From contig CALSLK010000001.1 in assembly GCA_943787175.1 (NCBI GenBank), positions 1-64,000 on the forward strand: a stretch of DNA of 64,000 bases. Reading direction: 5' to 3'. Of this stretch, positions 38,536 to 48,062 are shown piece after piece. The position numbers were made by a program, and so were the translations under genes. This DNA comes from an uncultured Alphaproteobacteria bacterium (GTDB lineage: Bacteria; Pseudomonadota; Alphaproteobacteria; SP197). The notes below the pieces were generated by a model. The model was not told the DNA's origin. It worked only from the letters and a program-made list of their open reading frames with translations, and made no database searches. How positions within the stretch are numbered: position 1 is the stretch's first letter; every line of letters begins with the position of its first letter.

Positions 38536-39536
38536 GCGGTTTCCCAACTGCGTTGTTCGCCGTCATAGGCCGGACCGGGATTGCCCCAGACCGTTGTGAG
38601 CCACATGACACGGCCATGCATTTGCGTATCGAACCAGGTTGCCGAATGGATCGTGCAGCGGTTGTCGTAGATGACGAGATCGCCCTGGTCCCAGTGGTGG
38701 GCATAGGTAAACGCGGGCTGGGTGAAGTGCGTCATGAGTTCATAGAGCAGCGCGGCGCCATCACCGTGGATGCCCGGTTCCATGCCGACAAAGGGACCGT
38801 TGCGCCAATCGATCTGCTCGCGCTCGCAAAGGTACAACGCCTTGCGTCCGGTGACGGGGTGCAGGCGCACGACAGGCTGGGCCTGGGGTCCGTCGCGCTC
38901 GGTGAGTTTCTGGGGTGATTCACCGTTGATCACGGCGTCTTCGCCATAGCCTTTGAATGGCGCAACATGCAGGGCCATCAGCTTTTCAGCCTTGTTCCTG
39001 AGGTCACCCGGCAGGGCTTCGTAGGCACCGACTCCGTCGGCATAAAGCGTCTGGCCCTGATCGCGCGGGGCAGGCTGATGGGCATAGAAAAGCGAAATGT
39101 CTGGAGGCGGGCGACGGAAGCTCTGATCCGTGTGCCAGCCGCGGCGCTGGGGAAACTGCACGGGCAATCCGCCATCTGGCAGACGCGGCGGATCGGGCGG
39201 ATCCGGTGATGGAAAGTTCATCGGCGGCAGGTTGGAGATACGAATGATGTGTGAGGAATGGGGATGCAGCAGGTTGGTGCGGTTGCTGGTCTGCGCATAG
39301 TCCTCGACCTCTGCTCCAAACGGGCGCGAGAGGCGGATGAGAAGTTCCGGGTCATCCGAGATGGCGCCCATGCCTTTCAGCAACAGGAGGCCGTCGGCAT
39401 CATCCAGCGCCCCGGGGAGTTCGTCAGGGGCTGCTTCCACGGCACCGACAAACGCTGCGCCATCCTCGATTGTGATGACGCCGCCAAAACGTGCGCCTGT
39501 CAACGGCTGGATTTCATGTCCATTGGCTCTGCTCAT
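38532..39536 (-). CDS. TauD/TfdA-family Fe(II)/2-oxoglutarate dioxygenase
   Basis: A 334-residue dioxygenase. Iron ligands are H135 and D137 (RRGWHTDQSF) and the distal His (NRCTIHSATW); the 2OG Arg is in HGRVMWLTTVWG. A proline-rich insert (PSPDPPDPPRLPDGG) precedes the active site. The protein hydroxylates or oxidatively cleaves a small acid; the substrate is unknown. It lies four bases after the SDR and overlaps the M20 peptidase, so it belongs firmly to this operon, which contains a second, diverged TauD. Confidence 0.88.
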   Translation of the reverse strand: MSRANGHEIQPLTGARFGGVITIEDGAAFVGAVEAAPDELPGALDDADGLLLLKGMGAISDDPELLIRLSRPFGAEVEDYAQTSNRTNLLHPHSSHIIRISNLPPMNFPSPDPPDPPRLPDGGLPVQFPQRRGWHTDQSFRRPPPDISLFYAHQPAPRDQGQTLYADGVGAYEALPGDLRNKAEKLMALHVAPFKGYGEDAVINGESPQKLTERDGPQAQPVVRLHPVTGRKALYLCEREQIDWRNGPFVGMEPGIHGDGAALLYELMTHFTQPAFTYAHHWDQGDLVIYDNRCTIHSATWFDTQMHGRVMWLTTVWGNPGPAYDGEQRSWETA

Positions 39537-39540
39537 GCCC

Positions 39541-40311
39541 TCAATCCCTCGGCCAGTAGCGTGCTGCCAGCCAACCGCCGTCGACAGCGATGACCTGACC
39601 GTTCACATAACGTGCATCCTGCGAACACAGGAATGCGGCAACGCCTGCAATGTCATCGGGTTTGCCCACGCCCATGGGTGTGTTCTTGATCATGGCCTCG
39701 TTGTACCAGGCGTCGTTCTGGATGCGCTCGGTGGTCATGGGCGTATCGATGACACCAGGAGCAATGGCGTTGACGTTGATGCCCTGGGGCCCGCAATCGG
39801 CGACCATCTGGCGTGTGAGTTGTGCAACACCTGCCTTTGCCGCGGCATAGGCAGCGGAGTCAGGGAAGCCAACGAGACCAAAGACCGAGCTGATCTGGAC
39901 AATCTTGCCGCCGGGTTTTGTGAGGTGCGGCAGAGCAGCGCGCGACATGCGGAAGACCGAAGATACGTTCATATCAAGCACGGCGTCCCATTCCTCGTCG
40001 CTGGCCTGTTCGACCCCGCCACCGCGCCCGCTGATGCCCGCGTTGTTGATCAGCATGTCGAGACCGCCATGGGCAGCCAGTGCCCGGCTGACGATCCCTT
40101 CCGGCGCTGTGCGATCCGCAACATCGGCAACCATCGTGGCGAAGTTGGAGCCATAAGCCATGGTTGCGGTTTCGGTGAGTTCAGCTTCCTTGATATCGAC
40201 CGCCAGAACCGAAGCCCCCTCACCCGCCAGTCGCAGCGCACAGGCACGTCCAATTCCGCCGGCAGCACCGGTGACGATGGCCGACTTGCCGGCAAAGCGG
40301 CGTCCGCTCAT
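39541..40311 (-). CDS. SDR-family oxidoreductase
   Basis: A 256-residue classical SDR: TGAAGGIG cofactor loop, NNAG, catalytic Ser in QISSVFG and AAYAAAKAG with the Tyr-x3-Lys pair; the C-terminus YVNGQVIAVDGGW is typical. It uses NAD(P) to oxidise or reduce an alcohol or ketone. The start overlaps the stop of the deacetylase (ATGA at 40308-40311), so it is translationally coupled to it. Substrate unknown. Confidence 0.9.
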   Translation of the reverse strand: MSGRRFAGKSAIVTGAAGGIGRACALRLAGEGASVLAVDIKEAELTETATMAYGSNFATMVADVADRTAPEGIVSRALAAHGGLDMLINNAGISGRGGGVEQASDEEWDAVLDMNVSSVFRMSRAALPHLTKPGGKIVQISSVFGLVGFPDSAAYAAAKAGVAQLTRQMVADCGPQGINVNAIAPGVIDTPMTTERIQNDAWYNEAMIKNTPMGVGKPDDIAGVAAFLCSQDARYVNGQVIAVDGGWLAARYWPRD

Positions 40312-41153
40312 GCGTCTTCACCTGCCTGCGCAACCCAGGCTTCGGCAATCTGGTTGCCCTGGGCAAACCAGACACCGGGGAAGGTCTGCATCCAGGCGAT
40401 GAACTCACGCAGGAGAGCGATACGGGAAGGTCGGCCGATGACCTGAGGGTGCATGACGAGATCAAAAAGCCCGCCCCAGGCATAGATCTCGCGGAACTCG
40501 TCCTGCCAGATTTCCATGATGTGGCTGTTGCTGAAGACCGGGCGCGGATTGCGGATGGAAAAGAGCAGATAGATCGCGTCGTCCAGGCTCCAGTGCCAGG
40601 GCAGTTCAATCACCCCGGGCGAGCCATCCTCCAGCCTGTGCCGATAAGGGTTGATGTCGTCCATCATGGAGCTGTCATAGACGAACCCGCGATCGGTCAG
40701 CAGCTTGACCATGTTGCCGCTGGTCTCTCCAGCCGGTGAACGGTAACCCTTTGGCACGACGCCGACGGTTTTCTGAAGTGCTTCGAGACCCTTGTCGAGC
40801 TCGGCCTCCTCGGCAGCAGGATCTTCAGGGTCAATCCATTCATGGAGATAGCTGTGATGGCCGACTTCATGGCCGCGCTCCAGGATCGCCTCGACCCGAC
40901 CGGTATGATTCTCCGCCGTCCAGCCAGGCACAAAAAAAGTTGCAGGCACACCTGCGTCCTCGAGCGTTTCAAGGATCTTGGGCACACCCAGTTTGGCGCC
41001 GTATTTGCCTTGTGAAAGCGTTCCCGGCCGTTTCCAGTTGGCCCGGTCACGACCGATCCACAGGGTTTCGGCATCAAAATCAAAGGAGAGCATGACGGCA
41101 CAACGTGCGCCGCCGGGCCATTTTACTTCTGTATCGACAATCGGTTTGGCCAT
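40308..41153 (-). CDS. polysaccharide deacetylase (CE4/NodB-fold) family hydrolase
   Basis: A 281-residue NodB-homology protein. Motif 1 is SFDFDAET (23-30), motif 2 is the metal pair HSYLH (100-104), and motif 3 is YRSPAGETS. There is no signal peptide, so it acts in the cytoplasm and resembles the PuuE/cytoplasmic deacetylase branch that opens C-N bonds of amides or cyclic ureides rather than cell-wall enzymes. Coupled to the SDR downstream. Confidence 0.88.
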   Translation of the reverse strand: MAKPIVDTEVKWPGGARCAVMLSFDFDAETLWIGRDRANWKRPGTLSQGKYGAKLGVPKILETLEDAGVPATFFVPGWTAENHTGRVEAILERGHEVGHHSYLHEWIDPEDPAAEEAELDKGLEALQKTVGVVPKGYRSPAGETSGNMVKLLTDRGFVYDSSMMDDINPYRHRLEDGSPGVIELPWHWSLDDAIYLLFSIRNPRPVFSNSHIMEIWQDEFREIYAWGGLFDLVMHPQVIGRPSRIALLREFIAWMQTFPGVWFAQGNQIAEAWVAQAGEDA

Positions 41154-41162
41154 GGATGCTCC

Positions 41163-42014
41163 TTATGGCGCAGTAGCGGTTTCATCGCGCGCCTGTGCCT
41201 CGTTCACCGCGATGGGGACGCGGCGCAGGGTGCGCGGCTGGGATGGGTCAAAGTCGGTACGGGCATGCTGCAGGGTGATGTTGTTCCAGATGAGAATGTC
41301 ACCGGGGCGCCACTGATGCCGGTAGCCGATCGCGGGATCGGCAATCACAGTGACCAGTTCATCCATCAAGGTATCGGCTTCTTCATGGGACAGCCCTTCA
41401 ATCGCTGCCGTGGTGTGGGCATGCATGAAAAGCACCTCGCGGCCTGCATCGTCGGTTCGTGTCAGAGAATGCCAGCAGCGCGGCGCATCCTCTGGCGCGT
41501 CTTCTGCCAGGGTGCGCCGGTTGTAGTCGCCTGTGTAGTCGAAGAGCTGGAGTGAGCGGCGGTTTTCAAGCCGGGCCCGCATGGCATCAGTCAGACGGTC
41601 ATGGGCCATGACGACGTTGCTGAAGAGCGTATCGCCGCCCTCTTCAGGCACCTCAATGGCATAGAGGCAGATCGCCTTGAGCGGATGGCGGAAAAAGGTG
41701 TGGTCGGAGTGGAAATGCAGGACACCACCTCCCAGGATGCCGTCCTCGCGCACATTGGAAACGTGCGTGAAGTCGCGCTGCTTCATGAAGGCGCCACGAT
41801 GAGAGATAGGTCCAAAGAGTGTGGCAAAGCCGATCTGCGCGGCGTCATCCAGAGTCTGATCGCGAAGCAGCACCAGGTGGTGTTCCGTGAAAGCCAGACG
41901 CAACAGCGCTGACGTGTGCGCTTCAAGCGGCTGGGAGAGATCAACGCCGGAAATCTCCACACCCAGGGCAGGTGATAACATCGTCATTTCCACCGGTAAC
42001 TCTCCTCTTTCCAT
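41163..42014 (-). CDS. TauD/TfdA-family Fe(II)/2-oxoglutarate dioxygenase
   Basis: A 283-residue dioxygenase with LSPALGVEISGVDLSQP near the start, iron ligands H102 and D104 (HFHSDHTFF), the distal His in LQHARTDF and the 2OG Arg in RTLRRVPI. Three starts are possible: ATG 42014, 41987 or 41981; the last two have GGTGG close upstream, the first lacks a clear site. First gene of the five-gene operon and divergent (about 70 bases) from an acyl-CoA dehydrogenase. Confidence 0.88.
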   Translation of the reverse strand: MERGELPVEMTMLSPALGVEISGVDLSQPLEAHTSALLRLAFTEHHLVLLRDQTLDDAAQIGFATLFGPISHRGAFMKQRDFTHVSNVREDGILGGGVLHFHSDHTFFRHPLKAICLYAIEVPEEGGDTLFSNVVMAHDRLTDAMRARLENRRSLQLFDYTGDYNRRTLAEDAPEDAPRCWHSLTRTDDAGREVLFMHAHTTAAIEGLSHEEADTLMDELVTVIADPAIGYRHQWRPGDILIWNNITLQHARTDFDPSQPRTLRRVPIAVNEAQARDETATAP

Positions 42015-42092
42015 CAGGTGTGTCTTGGCCGCTGTTGACGGTCATGCTTATGGTAGCGACTTGTCTGATCTTTTGTCAGGGGGAGAATGCCG

Positions 42093-43292
42093 ATGGATTT
42101 CACGTTTACACCAGAACAAATGGACCTGCAGGCTCGCGCTCGCGCGCTGACCGAAAACCACCTGTTTCCCTATGAAGAGGAAGTGCAGGAAACCAACGCA
42201 CTGTCTGATGCCAGCCGTGCGGCGATCCGCGATGCTGTTCTGGCGGCGGGGTTCAATGCCGTCAATCATCTGCGCGAAGACGGCGGCCAGGAGTTTCCTC
42301 TGGTCAACCAGTGCCTGGTGTTCGAGGAATTCGGCAAGGCGACTAACATGCTGGGCCTGTGCCCCTGGATGCCGGCCTACTGCCTGCGCTTCGGCACGGA
42401 AGATCAGAAGCAACAATACCTGCGCCCGGCAATCCGGGGGGAGATCCGCGAGGCTTTCCTGGTGACCGAGCCGCAATCGGGATCGGATGCCGGCGGAATG
42501 CTGACCAACGCGGTGAAAGACGGCGACCACTACGTCATCAATGGCCTGAAGTGTTTTGCCAGCGGCAGCGAGCGCGCCGACTACATGCTGCTCCACTGCA
42601 ATGTCGATGGTGACCCCAAGAAGGCGACGCTCTTCCTGCTGGACAAGGGCATGGAAGGCTTCGAAATCGTGAAGACGCCCAAGGCGCTCTACAACGGTCC
42701 CGGCGATCACCCCTGGGTCCAGTTGACCAACCTGCGGGTCCATGAGTCGAAGATTCTGGGCGGCATCGGTCAGGGTTTCGAGCTCACCAAGGACTGGTTT
42801 GTCGAACAGCGCGCCAACATCGCCGCGCGCTGTGTCGGTGTTGCCATTCGCTGCGCCGAAATCGCAGCTGACTGGGCGGCAGAACGCGAAGCATTCGGGC
42901 GCAAGATCCAGGACTATCAGGGCATCGAATGGAAGCTTGCCGAGATGGCCGTGGAAATCATGGCCGCCAAGGCCCTGCTTTATCGCTGTGCCAGCGAATA
43001 CGACAACGGCCTGGATCGGAAAGCCGCCCATGCCCGCATGAGTGCCGTCAAGCTGTTCTGCACGGAAATGGCCTGGCGTATCTGCGACCAATCGCTGCAG
43101 ATCCAGAGCGGCCACGGCTTCATGATGGATAACCCGGTGGCGCGTCACTACACCAGCGTACGTGCCGAGCGCATCGTGGAAGGCACCAGCGAAATCCAAA
43201 AGGTCATCATTGGCGGCCAGATCAAGAAACGTGGCCTTGGCGTCTATACCGGCCTGATGACCCAACCCAATCTGACCGGAGGTTCAGCATGA
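42093..43292 (+). CDS. acyl-CoA dehydrogenase
   Basis: A 399-residue FAD enzyme with VTEPQSGSDAGGM (flavin/substrate motif) and RIVEGTSEIQKVIIG at the C-terminus, which includes the catalytic Glu position of medium-chain enzymes. It makes a 2,3-enoyl-CoA. ATG 42093 has GGGGGAG seven bases upstream, whereas ATG 42087 is too close to it. The stop overlaps the next start (ATGA), coupling it to an enoyl-CoA hydratase. No CoA ligase is adjacent, so the substrate is probably activated elsewhere. Confidence 0.9.
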   Translation: MDFTFTPEQMDLQARARALTENHLFPYEEEVQETNALSDASRAAIRDAVLAAGFNAVNHLREDGGQEFPLVNQCLVFEEFGKATNMLGLCPWMPAYCLRFGTEDQKQQYLRPAIRGEIREAFLVTEPQSGSDAGGMLTNAVKDGDHYVINGLKCFASGSERADYMLLHCNVDGDPKKATLFLLDKGMEGFEIVKTPKALYNGPGDHPWVQLTNLRVHESKILGGIGQGFELTKDWFVEQRANIAARCVGVAIRCAEIAADWAAEREAFGRKIQDYQGIEWKLAEMAVEIMAAKALLYRCASEYDNGLDRKAAHARMSAVKLFCTEMAWRICDQSLQIQSGHGFMMDNPVARHYTSVRAERIVEGTSEIQKVIIGGQIKKRGLGVYTGLMTQPNLTGGSA

Positions 43293-44059
43293 CCGATCAT
43301 GTGCTAACCGCGCTAAACGAGGGCGTTCTGGAAATCAGGCTCAACCGCCCCGACAAGAAAAACGCGCTAACACCCGAGATGTACGGCGCCCTGGCGAAGG
43401 CCATGATGGATACCGACCGCGAACGCAGCGCTCGGGTCATCTGGATCACCGGCAGCGGCGATGCGTTCACCAGCGGAAACGACGTCAACACCTTCGTGGA
43501 TGGCTCACGCAAGGCTGGCGAGAAACCCAAGGCGCACCTGTTTCTCGAGGCTCTGGCCATGATCGACACACCCCTGATGGCGGCGGTGAACGGCATGGCA
43601 ATCGGCGTGGGGGCAACCATGCTGCTCCATTGCGACATGGTCCATGCCAGCGATCAGGCCAGCTTCTGCTTTCCGTTTGCCAATCTTGGCGTCTTCCCTG
43701 AAGCAGGATCAACTGTGCTGTTGCCGCGTATCGCCGGGCATCAGAAGGCAATGGAGCTGTTCCTGCTGGGCGACCGGTTCGACGCCACCACGGCACAACA
43801 GGCAGGTATGGTGAACCGGGTTTTCGCCGCCAAAGACCTGGAGGCAGAAAGCCTTTCCATCGCACGGCGCATGGCCCAGAAACCGTCAAGTGCACTGCGT
43901 GCCACCAAGGCCCGTGTGCGTGCCGGTTACGGTGACCTTGCCGGAACGATCGCAGAGGAAGGCACTGCGTTCTTCGAGATGGTCAAGTCACCAGAGGCGC
44001 AAGAGGCCTTCAACGCCTTCCTGGAAAAACGCAAACCCGACTTCAGCGGCTTTGATTGA
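43289..44059 (+). CDS. enoyl-CoA hydratase/isomerase family protein
   Basis: A 256-residue crotonase-fold protein: LNRPDKKNALTPEM, GDAFTSGNDV (oxyanion hole) and NGMAIGVGATMLLHCD. The first catalytic Glu of hydratases is absent here (GVGATM), while the second is kept in LGVFPEAGST. One-Glu members are usually enoyl-CoA isomerases, so isomerase activity is as likely as hydratase. Coupled to the acyl-CoA dehydrogenase in a two-gene operon. Confidence 0.88.
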   Translation: MTDHVLTALNEGVLEIRLNRPDKKNALTPEMYGALAKAMMDTDRERSARVIWITGSGDAFTSGNDVNTFVDGSRKAGEKPKAHLFLEALAMIDTPLMAAVNGMAIGVGATMLLHCDMVHASDQASFCFPFANLGVFPEAGSTVLLPRIAGHQKAMELFLLGDRFDATTAQQAGMVNRVFAAKDLEAESLSIARRMAQKPSSALRATKARVRAGYGDLAGTIAEEGTAFFEMVKSPEAQEAFNAFLEKRKPDFSGFD

Positions 44060-44153
44060 CCTACACACAAAACGATAGCCGCCTTAAGAATATTCAACCA
44101 GAGTCACTCCAGACCAGAAGGAAGACGTCTGGGTTTCATGGCTAGAAATACTT

Positions 44154-44173
44154 GGCTTGTCGCTCCACAAGCC
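44154..44173. terminator. GC-rich hairpin between convergent genes
   Basis: GGCTTGT and ACAAGCC form a 7-bp stem with a 6-base loop in the gap between the convergent enoyl-CoA hydratase and aminotransferase genes. No T run follows, so this is only a weak candidate for a bidirectional terminator. Confidence 0.3.
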
Positions 44174-44184
44174 GCGCCCTGATC

Positions 44185-45537
44185 TCAGATCAGACCGTCT
44201 TCGCGTACGTCCTGCAGTGAAGCACAGAAGGCGTCTGCCACGGCATCGACGTCTTCTGGCGTATGCGCGGTCGACAGAAAGAAGAGATGGATGCCGGGCA
44301 CGATGACGCCCTTGGCCATCAGGTGGACATAGAACTCCCGCTCGGCATCGTGGTTCTCGTCGGCCAGATCGCGTGATGTCTCGATGCCGCGTTTGAAGTG
44401 CATGTAGAGGATGGAGCCGGCGTTCATGAGCTGGGCACCCATCTGGCGTTCCTCGCAGAACGCGTTGACCCGCTTGGCCAGGCGATCACCCTGCTCGTTG
44501 AGATAGGGATAGATTGTATCCTTGTTGTCACGCATGTGCGTCAGCGCAGCCACACCAGCCGCCATGGTGAGCGGATTGCCCGAGAAGGTGCCGCCAAGAA
44601 ACACGCCATCGGGATCACCCCAGGGCTTGCCCAAGGGCGCCATGACTTCCGCACGTCCAGAAAGTGCACCGACGGGCATACCGCCGGCCAGAGCCTTGCC
44701 GAAGGTCATGAGATCGCCCTCGATCCCAAAATATTCGCAACCACCGCCCCAGGCCAGGCGGAATCCGGTGACGACTTCATCCAGCAGGGTGAGGACGCCG
44801 CATTCCTTGCAGACCTCGGCAAGCTCCTTGAGGAACTGCCCGACATCGTCGCGCGGCACGGAGTTCTGCACCGGCTGGACCAGAACAACGGCCAGCTCAT
44901 CGCGGTGTTTGCGGATCAGATCAAAGGCCGCGGGATCGTCATAGGGCAACACCACCATCGTATCGTCGCGAATGGTCGACGGCACACCCGAACCCCAGAC
45001 CGTGCCGGTCGGTGCGCTTCGAGGGCTCCCAGGGTCTGCCTTGATCAGCGCGTAGTCATGGGCGCCGTGGTAGCAGCCATCGAACACGGCGACCTTTTCC
45101 TTACCGGTAAAGGCGCGGGCAACGCGCATGCCGTACATCGTGGCTTCTGTGCCGGAATTGCAGAACACCGTGCGCTCGGCAGCCGGTACGGCCTCACGAA
45201 TGAGTTCGGCCAGTTCCAGCTGACGGTCGTTTTTGAGCACCAGGTGCCAAGCCTTGCCAAGTTGCTCATGCATGGCGTCTTCAACCATCTTCGGGCGGTG
45301 CCCAAGCACATGCGGTCCAGCGCCCATGGTGAGGTCGATGTATTCGTTGCCGTCGACATCGGTCACATGCGCGCCTTCGGCAGAATGAATGGAGAGCGGT
45401 GTCGGCATCTCGAATGTCGGCACAACCTCGACCGGAAGCAGATCACCACTCCGTTCGTGGAGTTCCCGGGACTTGGGTGTCATCGCCTCCAGTTTCTCGC
45501 GCGCTGCCTTGCCCTTTGCGCCAACTGTCATGTTCAT
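44185..45537 (-). CDS. class III PLP aminotransferase (glutamate-1-semialdehyde-aminomutase-like)
   Basis: A 450-residue fold-type I PLP enzyme: FCNSGTEATMYGMRVAR (phosphate loop), FDGCYHGAHDY, cofactor Asp253 (LLDEVVTGFR) and the Schiff-base Lys281 (MTFGKALAGGMP). The EP motif of aminomutases is changed to QPVQN, so it is probably an aminotransferase for an amine or omega-amino acid rather than HemL. ATG 45537 follows GGGGAG. It is divergent (106 bases) from the urease-like operon, so both may share control. Confidence 0.9.
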   Translation of the reverse strand: MNMTVGAKGKAAREKLEAMTPKSRELHERSGDLLPVEVVPTFEMPTPLSIHSAEGAHVTDVDGNEYIDLTMGAGPHVLGHRPKMVEDAMHEQLGKAWHLVLKNDRQLELAELIREAVPAAERTVFCNSGTEATMYGMRVARAFTGKEKVAVFDGCYHGAHDYALIKADPGSPRSAPTGTVWGSGVPSTIRDDTMVVLPYDDPAAFDLIRKHRDELAVVLVQPVQNSVPRDDVGQFLKELAEVCKECGVLTLLDEVVTGFRLAWGGGCEYFGIEGDLMTFGKALAGGMPVGALSGRAEVMAPLGKPWGDPDGVFLGGTFSGNPLTMAAGVAALTHMRDNKDTIYPYLNEQGDRLAKRVNAFCEERQMGAQLMNAGSILYMHFKRGIETSRDLADENHDAEREFYVHLMAKGVIVPGIHLFFLSTAHTPEDVDAVADAFCASLQDVREDGLI

Positions 45538-45643
45538 CAGCCGATCTCCCCTTATGTCTCACCCTGACTTTAGATCGGACGGCGCTTGGCTGAAAGGCAC
45601 AGGTGGTTAGAGTGTCGTCACGAGATCAGCCGGAGCGTCTGCC

Positions 45644-46339
45644 ATGATGTTGACCCCCACGGAACTTGAGCGCCTGACGCTCCACACTGCTGCCGAGCTC
45701 GCGCGCAAGCGTCGCGCACGTGGTGTGAAGCTTAACCTTCCCGAGGCGCAGGCCTTGTTGTGTGACGAAATGCTGGAAGCTGCGCGGGACGGCCAATCGC
45801 TGGCCGACGTCATGGCCTTTGGGTCAACCATCCTGACATCAGACGACGTGATGCCCGATGTTACCGGGATGCTGGGCCTTTTGTCGGTCGAAGCGATGTT
45901 TGAGGACGGCGCCAAGACCATCACGATCTGGCAGCCGGTGAGGCCAGGCAAGGAACCCGTGCCCGACCGCCCTGCACCGGGCGAAATCCTGGTGGCCGAG
46001 GGCGAGATCGAGCTGAATGCAGCAGGCGCAAAATCGCGCATTCGCGTACTCAACACCGGCGATCGTGCCGTCCACGTTGCAAGTCACTTCCATTTCTTTG
46101 AAGCAAATCGGGAGCTGGAGTTCGACCGGGAAGCCGCGTTCGGCAAACGGCTGGACCTGCCCGCCGGCGCTACGGCACGGTTCGACCCTGGTGAACACAA
46201 CGAAGTTGCCCTGACCGAGATTGCGGGCACGGGAGATATCACCGGACTCAACCGTCTTACGGAAGGCTCGATTCATGACCCCGCAGTGAAGGCTGCCGCA
46301 CTGGAGCGGGCACGCGCTCGCGGTTTCAAGGGAGCCTGA
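45644..46339 (+). CDS. ureAB: urease gamma-beta fusion subunit (noncanonical urease)
   Basis: A 231-residue fusion of the urease gamma domain (about 1-100: LTPTELERLTLHTAAELA, GVKLNLPEAQALL, SVEAMFEDGAKTITIWQP) and beta domain (about 108-215: GEILVAEGEIELNAAG, HVASHFHFFEANREL, GKRLDLPAGATARFDPG). Gamma-beta fusions are known, for example in Helicobacter. It forms the structural part of the nickel enzyme with the alpha subunit encoded three bases downstream. The beta segment differs from true ureases (ASHFHF for GSHYHF). The start can be ATG 45644 or 45647. Confidence 0.88.
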   Translation: MMLTPTELERLTLHTAAELARKRRARGVKLNLPEAQALLCDEMLEAARDGQSLADVMAFGSTILTSDDVMPDVTGMLGLLSVEAMFEDGAKTITIWQPVRPGKEPVPDRPAPGEILVAEGEIELNAAGAKSRIRVLNTGDRAVHVASHFHFFEANRELEFDREAAFGKRLDLPAGATARFDPGEHNEVALTEIAGTGDITGLNRLTEGSIHDPAVKAAALERARARGFKGA

Positions 46340-46342
46340 GCC

Positions 46343-48052
46343 ATGAGCACCATGAGCCGCGCGCGTTATGCCGAAATGTATGGTCCCACCACCGGGGACC
46401 GCATTCGTCTGGGTGATACCAGCCTGCTGGCGCGCATCGAACACGATCACGAAACCTATGGCGAAGAAGGCATCACCGGCGTGGGCAAGAGCCTGCGCGA
46501 CGGCAATGGCATCGACGGTTGCAAGACCCTGGCCGATGGTGCGCTGGAAGTGGCCATCTTCAACGTCGTCATCATGTGTCCGGTGCAGGGCATCATCAAA
46601 GGCGACATCGGAATCAGGAACGGCCGTATTGCTGCTATCGGCAAGGCGGGCAACCCCGCCGTCATGGCGGGTGTGACGCCGGGCATGGTGGTTGGTCCCG
46701 GCACCAAACATTTCAGCGGCCAGGGCCTGATCGCCACGCCGGGTGGTATCGATGTGCACAGCCATTACGGCCAACCTGCGGAATTGCGTCATGCGCTTTC
46801 TTCGGGCCTGACCACGATCATCGGCGGCGGCTATCCCGGCTGCTGGTCCATCGACAGCGGTGGCGACTGGGCCAATGCCAAGATGCTCAAAGCGCTGGAA
46901 GCCTTCCCGCTCAACTTCGGTCTGTTCAGCCGTGGCGGTGCCAGTACGCCAGAAACCATTATCGAACAGCTTTCCTCTGGCGTGATCGGCGTGAAGATCC
47001 ATGAAGACCTGGGCGCGATGCCTGCGGTCATCGACACCTGCCTTGCCGTTGCCGACGAGTATGACTTCCAGGTCCAGCTTCACACCGATTCCATGAACGA
47101 AGCCGGGTTCTATGAATCGACCATGGAAGCAATCGCCGGGCGCGCGATCCACATGTACCACACCGAAGGTGCCGGCGGCGGCCATGCACCCGACATCATC
47201 CGCTGCAATGGCGAGGCCCATTGCCTGCCCAGTTCCACGACACCGACCAACCCGTTCACGCTGAACGCGTTCGAGGAGCACATGGACATGATGATGCTTT
47301 GCCACACCCTGCGCGGCGATATCCCCGAGGATGTGGCGTTCGCCGAAAGCAGGTTGCGGCATCAATCCATGGCGGCCGAGGACGTGTTGCATGATCTGGG
47401 CGCTATCTCCATGGCCGGGTCCGATGCCGAGGGCATGGGCCGCGTCATGGATGTGATTGCCGGGATGTGGCGTCTGGCGTCAAAGATGAAGGACGAACGC
47501 GGCGCACTTGACGGAGAGCCGTTCGACAATGCCGATAACGCGCGCATCCTGCGCTACCTCGCCAAATACACGATCAATCCTGCCATCACATTCGGCATTT
47601 CAGACCATGTCGGCAGCCTGGAAGTTGGGAAGATGGCCGATATCGTGTTGTGGAACCCGAAATTCTTCGGCGTGAAAGCCAGCCAGGTGCTCAAAGGCGG
47701 TGCGCAGATCTGGAGTCCTCAGGGAGATGCATCAGGTTCACTGTCGTTGACTGAACCCAACATCTATCGTGAAAGCTGGCCTGCCTGCGGCAGCGCACCC
47801 GATACGCTTTCTGCATTTTTTGTCCATCCCAGCGCGTTTGACGCCGATATGGCCGGGCGCTGGAATGTTTCCAAACCGATGCTTCCGGTTGGGGGCACGC
47901 GCACGCTTTCCAAGACCGACATGGTGCGCAACGACACCCTGCCGGATATCCGCGTCGACCCCCAGACCTTCGAGGTCTTTGCGGACGGCGTACTGGCAAC
48001 GACCGAACCGGTCAGACACGTGGCCCTTGGCCGCACCTACTTCCTGCGATGA
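46343..48052 (+). CDS. ureC: urease-alpha-like amidohydrolase (noncanonical UreC)
   Basis: A 569-residue protein colinear with UreC. All nickel-site residues are present: His139 and His141 (DVHSHY), the carbamylated Lys218 (GVKIHED), His247 (QLHTDSMNE), His273 (YHTEGAGGGHAPD) and Asp361 (GSDAEGMGR), with the flap pair Cys320-His321 and Arg337. The active-site loop that in ureases reads GPAAGTxATTCTPG is replaced by YPGCWSIDSGGDW, and the segment after HxH is also different. The metal centre is thus kept but the substrate pocket is changed. No ureD, E, F or G lies near. Urea hydrolysis is uncertain; a different ureido or amide substrate is possible. Confidence 0.88.
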   Translation: MSTMSRARYAEMYGPTTGDRIRLGDTSLLARIEHDHETYGEEGITGVGKSLRDGNGIDGCKTLADGALEVAIFNVVIMCPVQGIIKGDIGIRNGRIAAIGKAGNPAVMAGVTPGMVVGPGTKHFSGQGLIATPGGIDVHSHYGQPAELRHALSSGLTTIIGGGYPGCWSIDSGGDWANAKMLKALEAFPLNFGLFSRGGASTPETIIEQLSSGVIGVKIHEDLGAMPAVIDTCLAVADEYDFQVQLHTDSMNEAGFYESTMEAIAGRAIHMYHTEGAGGGHAPDIIRCNGEAHCLPSSTTPTNPFTLNAFEEHMDMMMLCHTLRGDIPEDVAFAESRLRHQSMAAEDVLHDLGAISMAGSDAEGMGRVMDVIAGMWRLASKMKDERGALDGEPFDNADNARILRYLAKYTINPAITFGISDHVGSLEVGKMADIVLWNPKFFGVKASQVLKGGAQIWSPQGDASGSLSLTEPNIYRESWPACGSAPDTLSAFFVHPSAFDADMAGRWNVSKPMLPVGGTRTLSKTDMVRNDTLPDIRVDPQTFEVFADGVLATTEPVRHVALGRTYFLR

Positions 48053-48062
48053 GGAGAGAACC

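Noticed and set aside
42048..43265. A 405-codon frame antisense to the acyl-CoA dehydrogenase
   Set aside because: It shadows a clear dehydrogenase and shows no family features.
45839..47392. A 517-codon open frame antisense to the urease-like genes
   Set aside because: The sense strand encodes well-conserved urease domains. The antisense frame is a by-product of GC-rich codon use, without recognisable domains.
45644..48052. A standard urease operon
   Set aside because: No ureD, E, F or G nearby and the substrate-side loop of the alpha subunit is changed.
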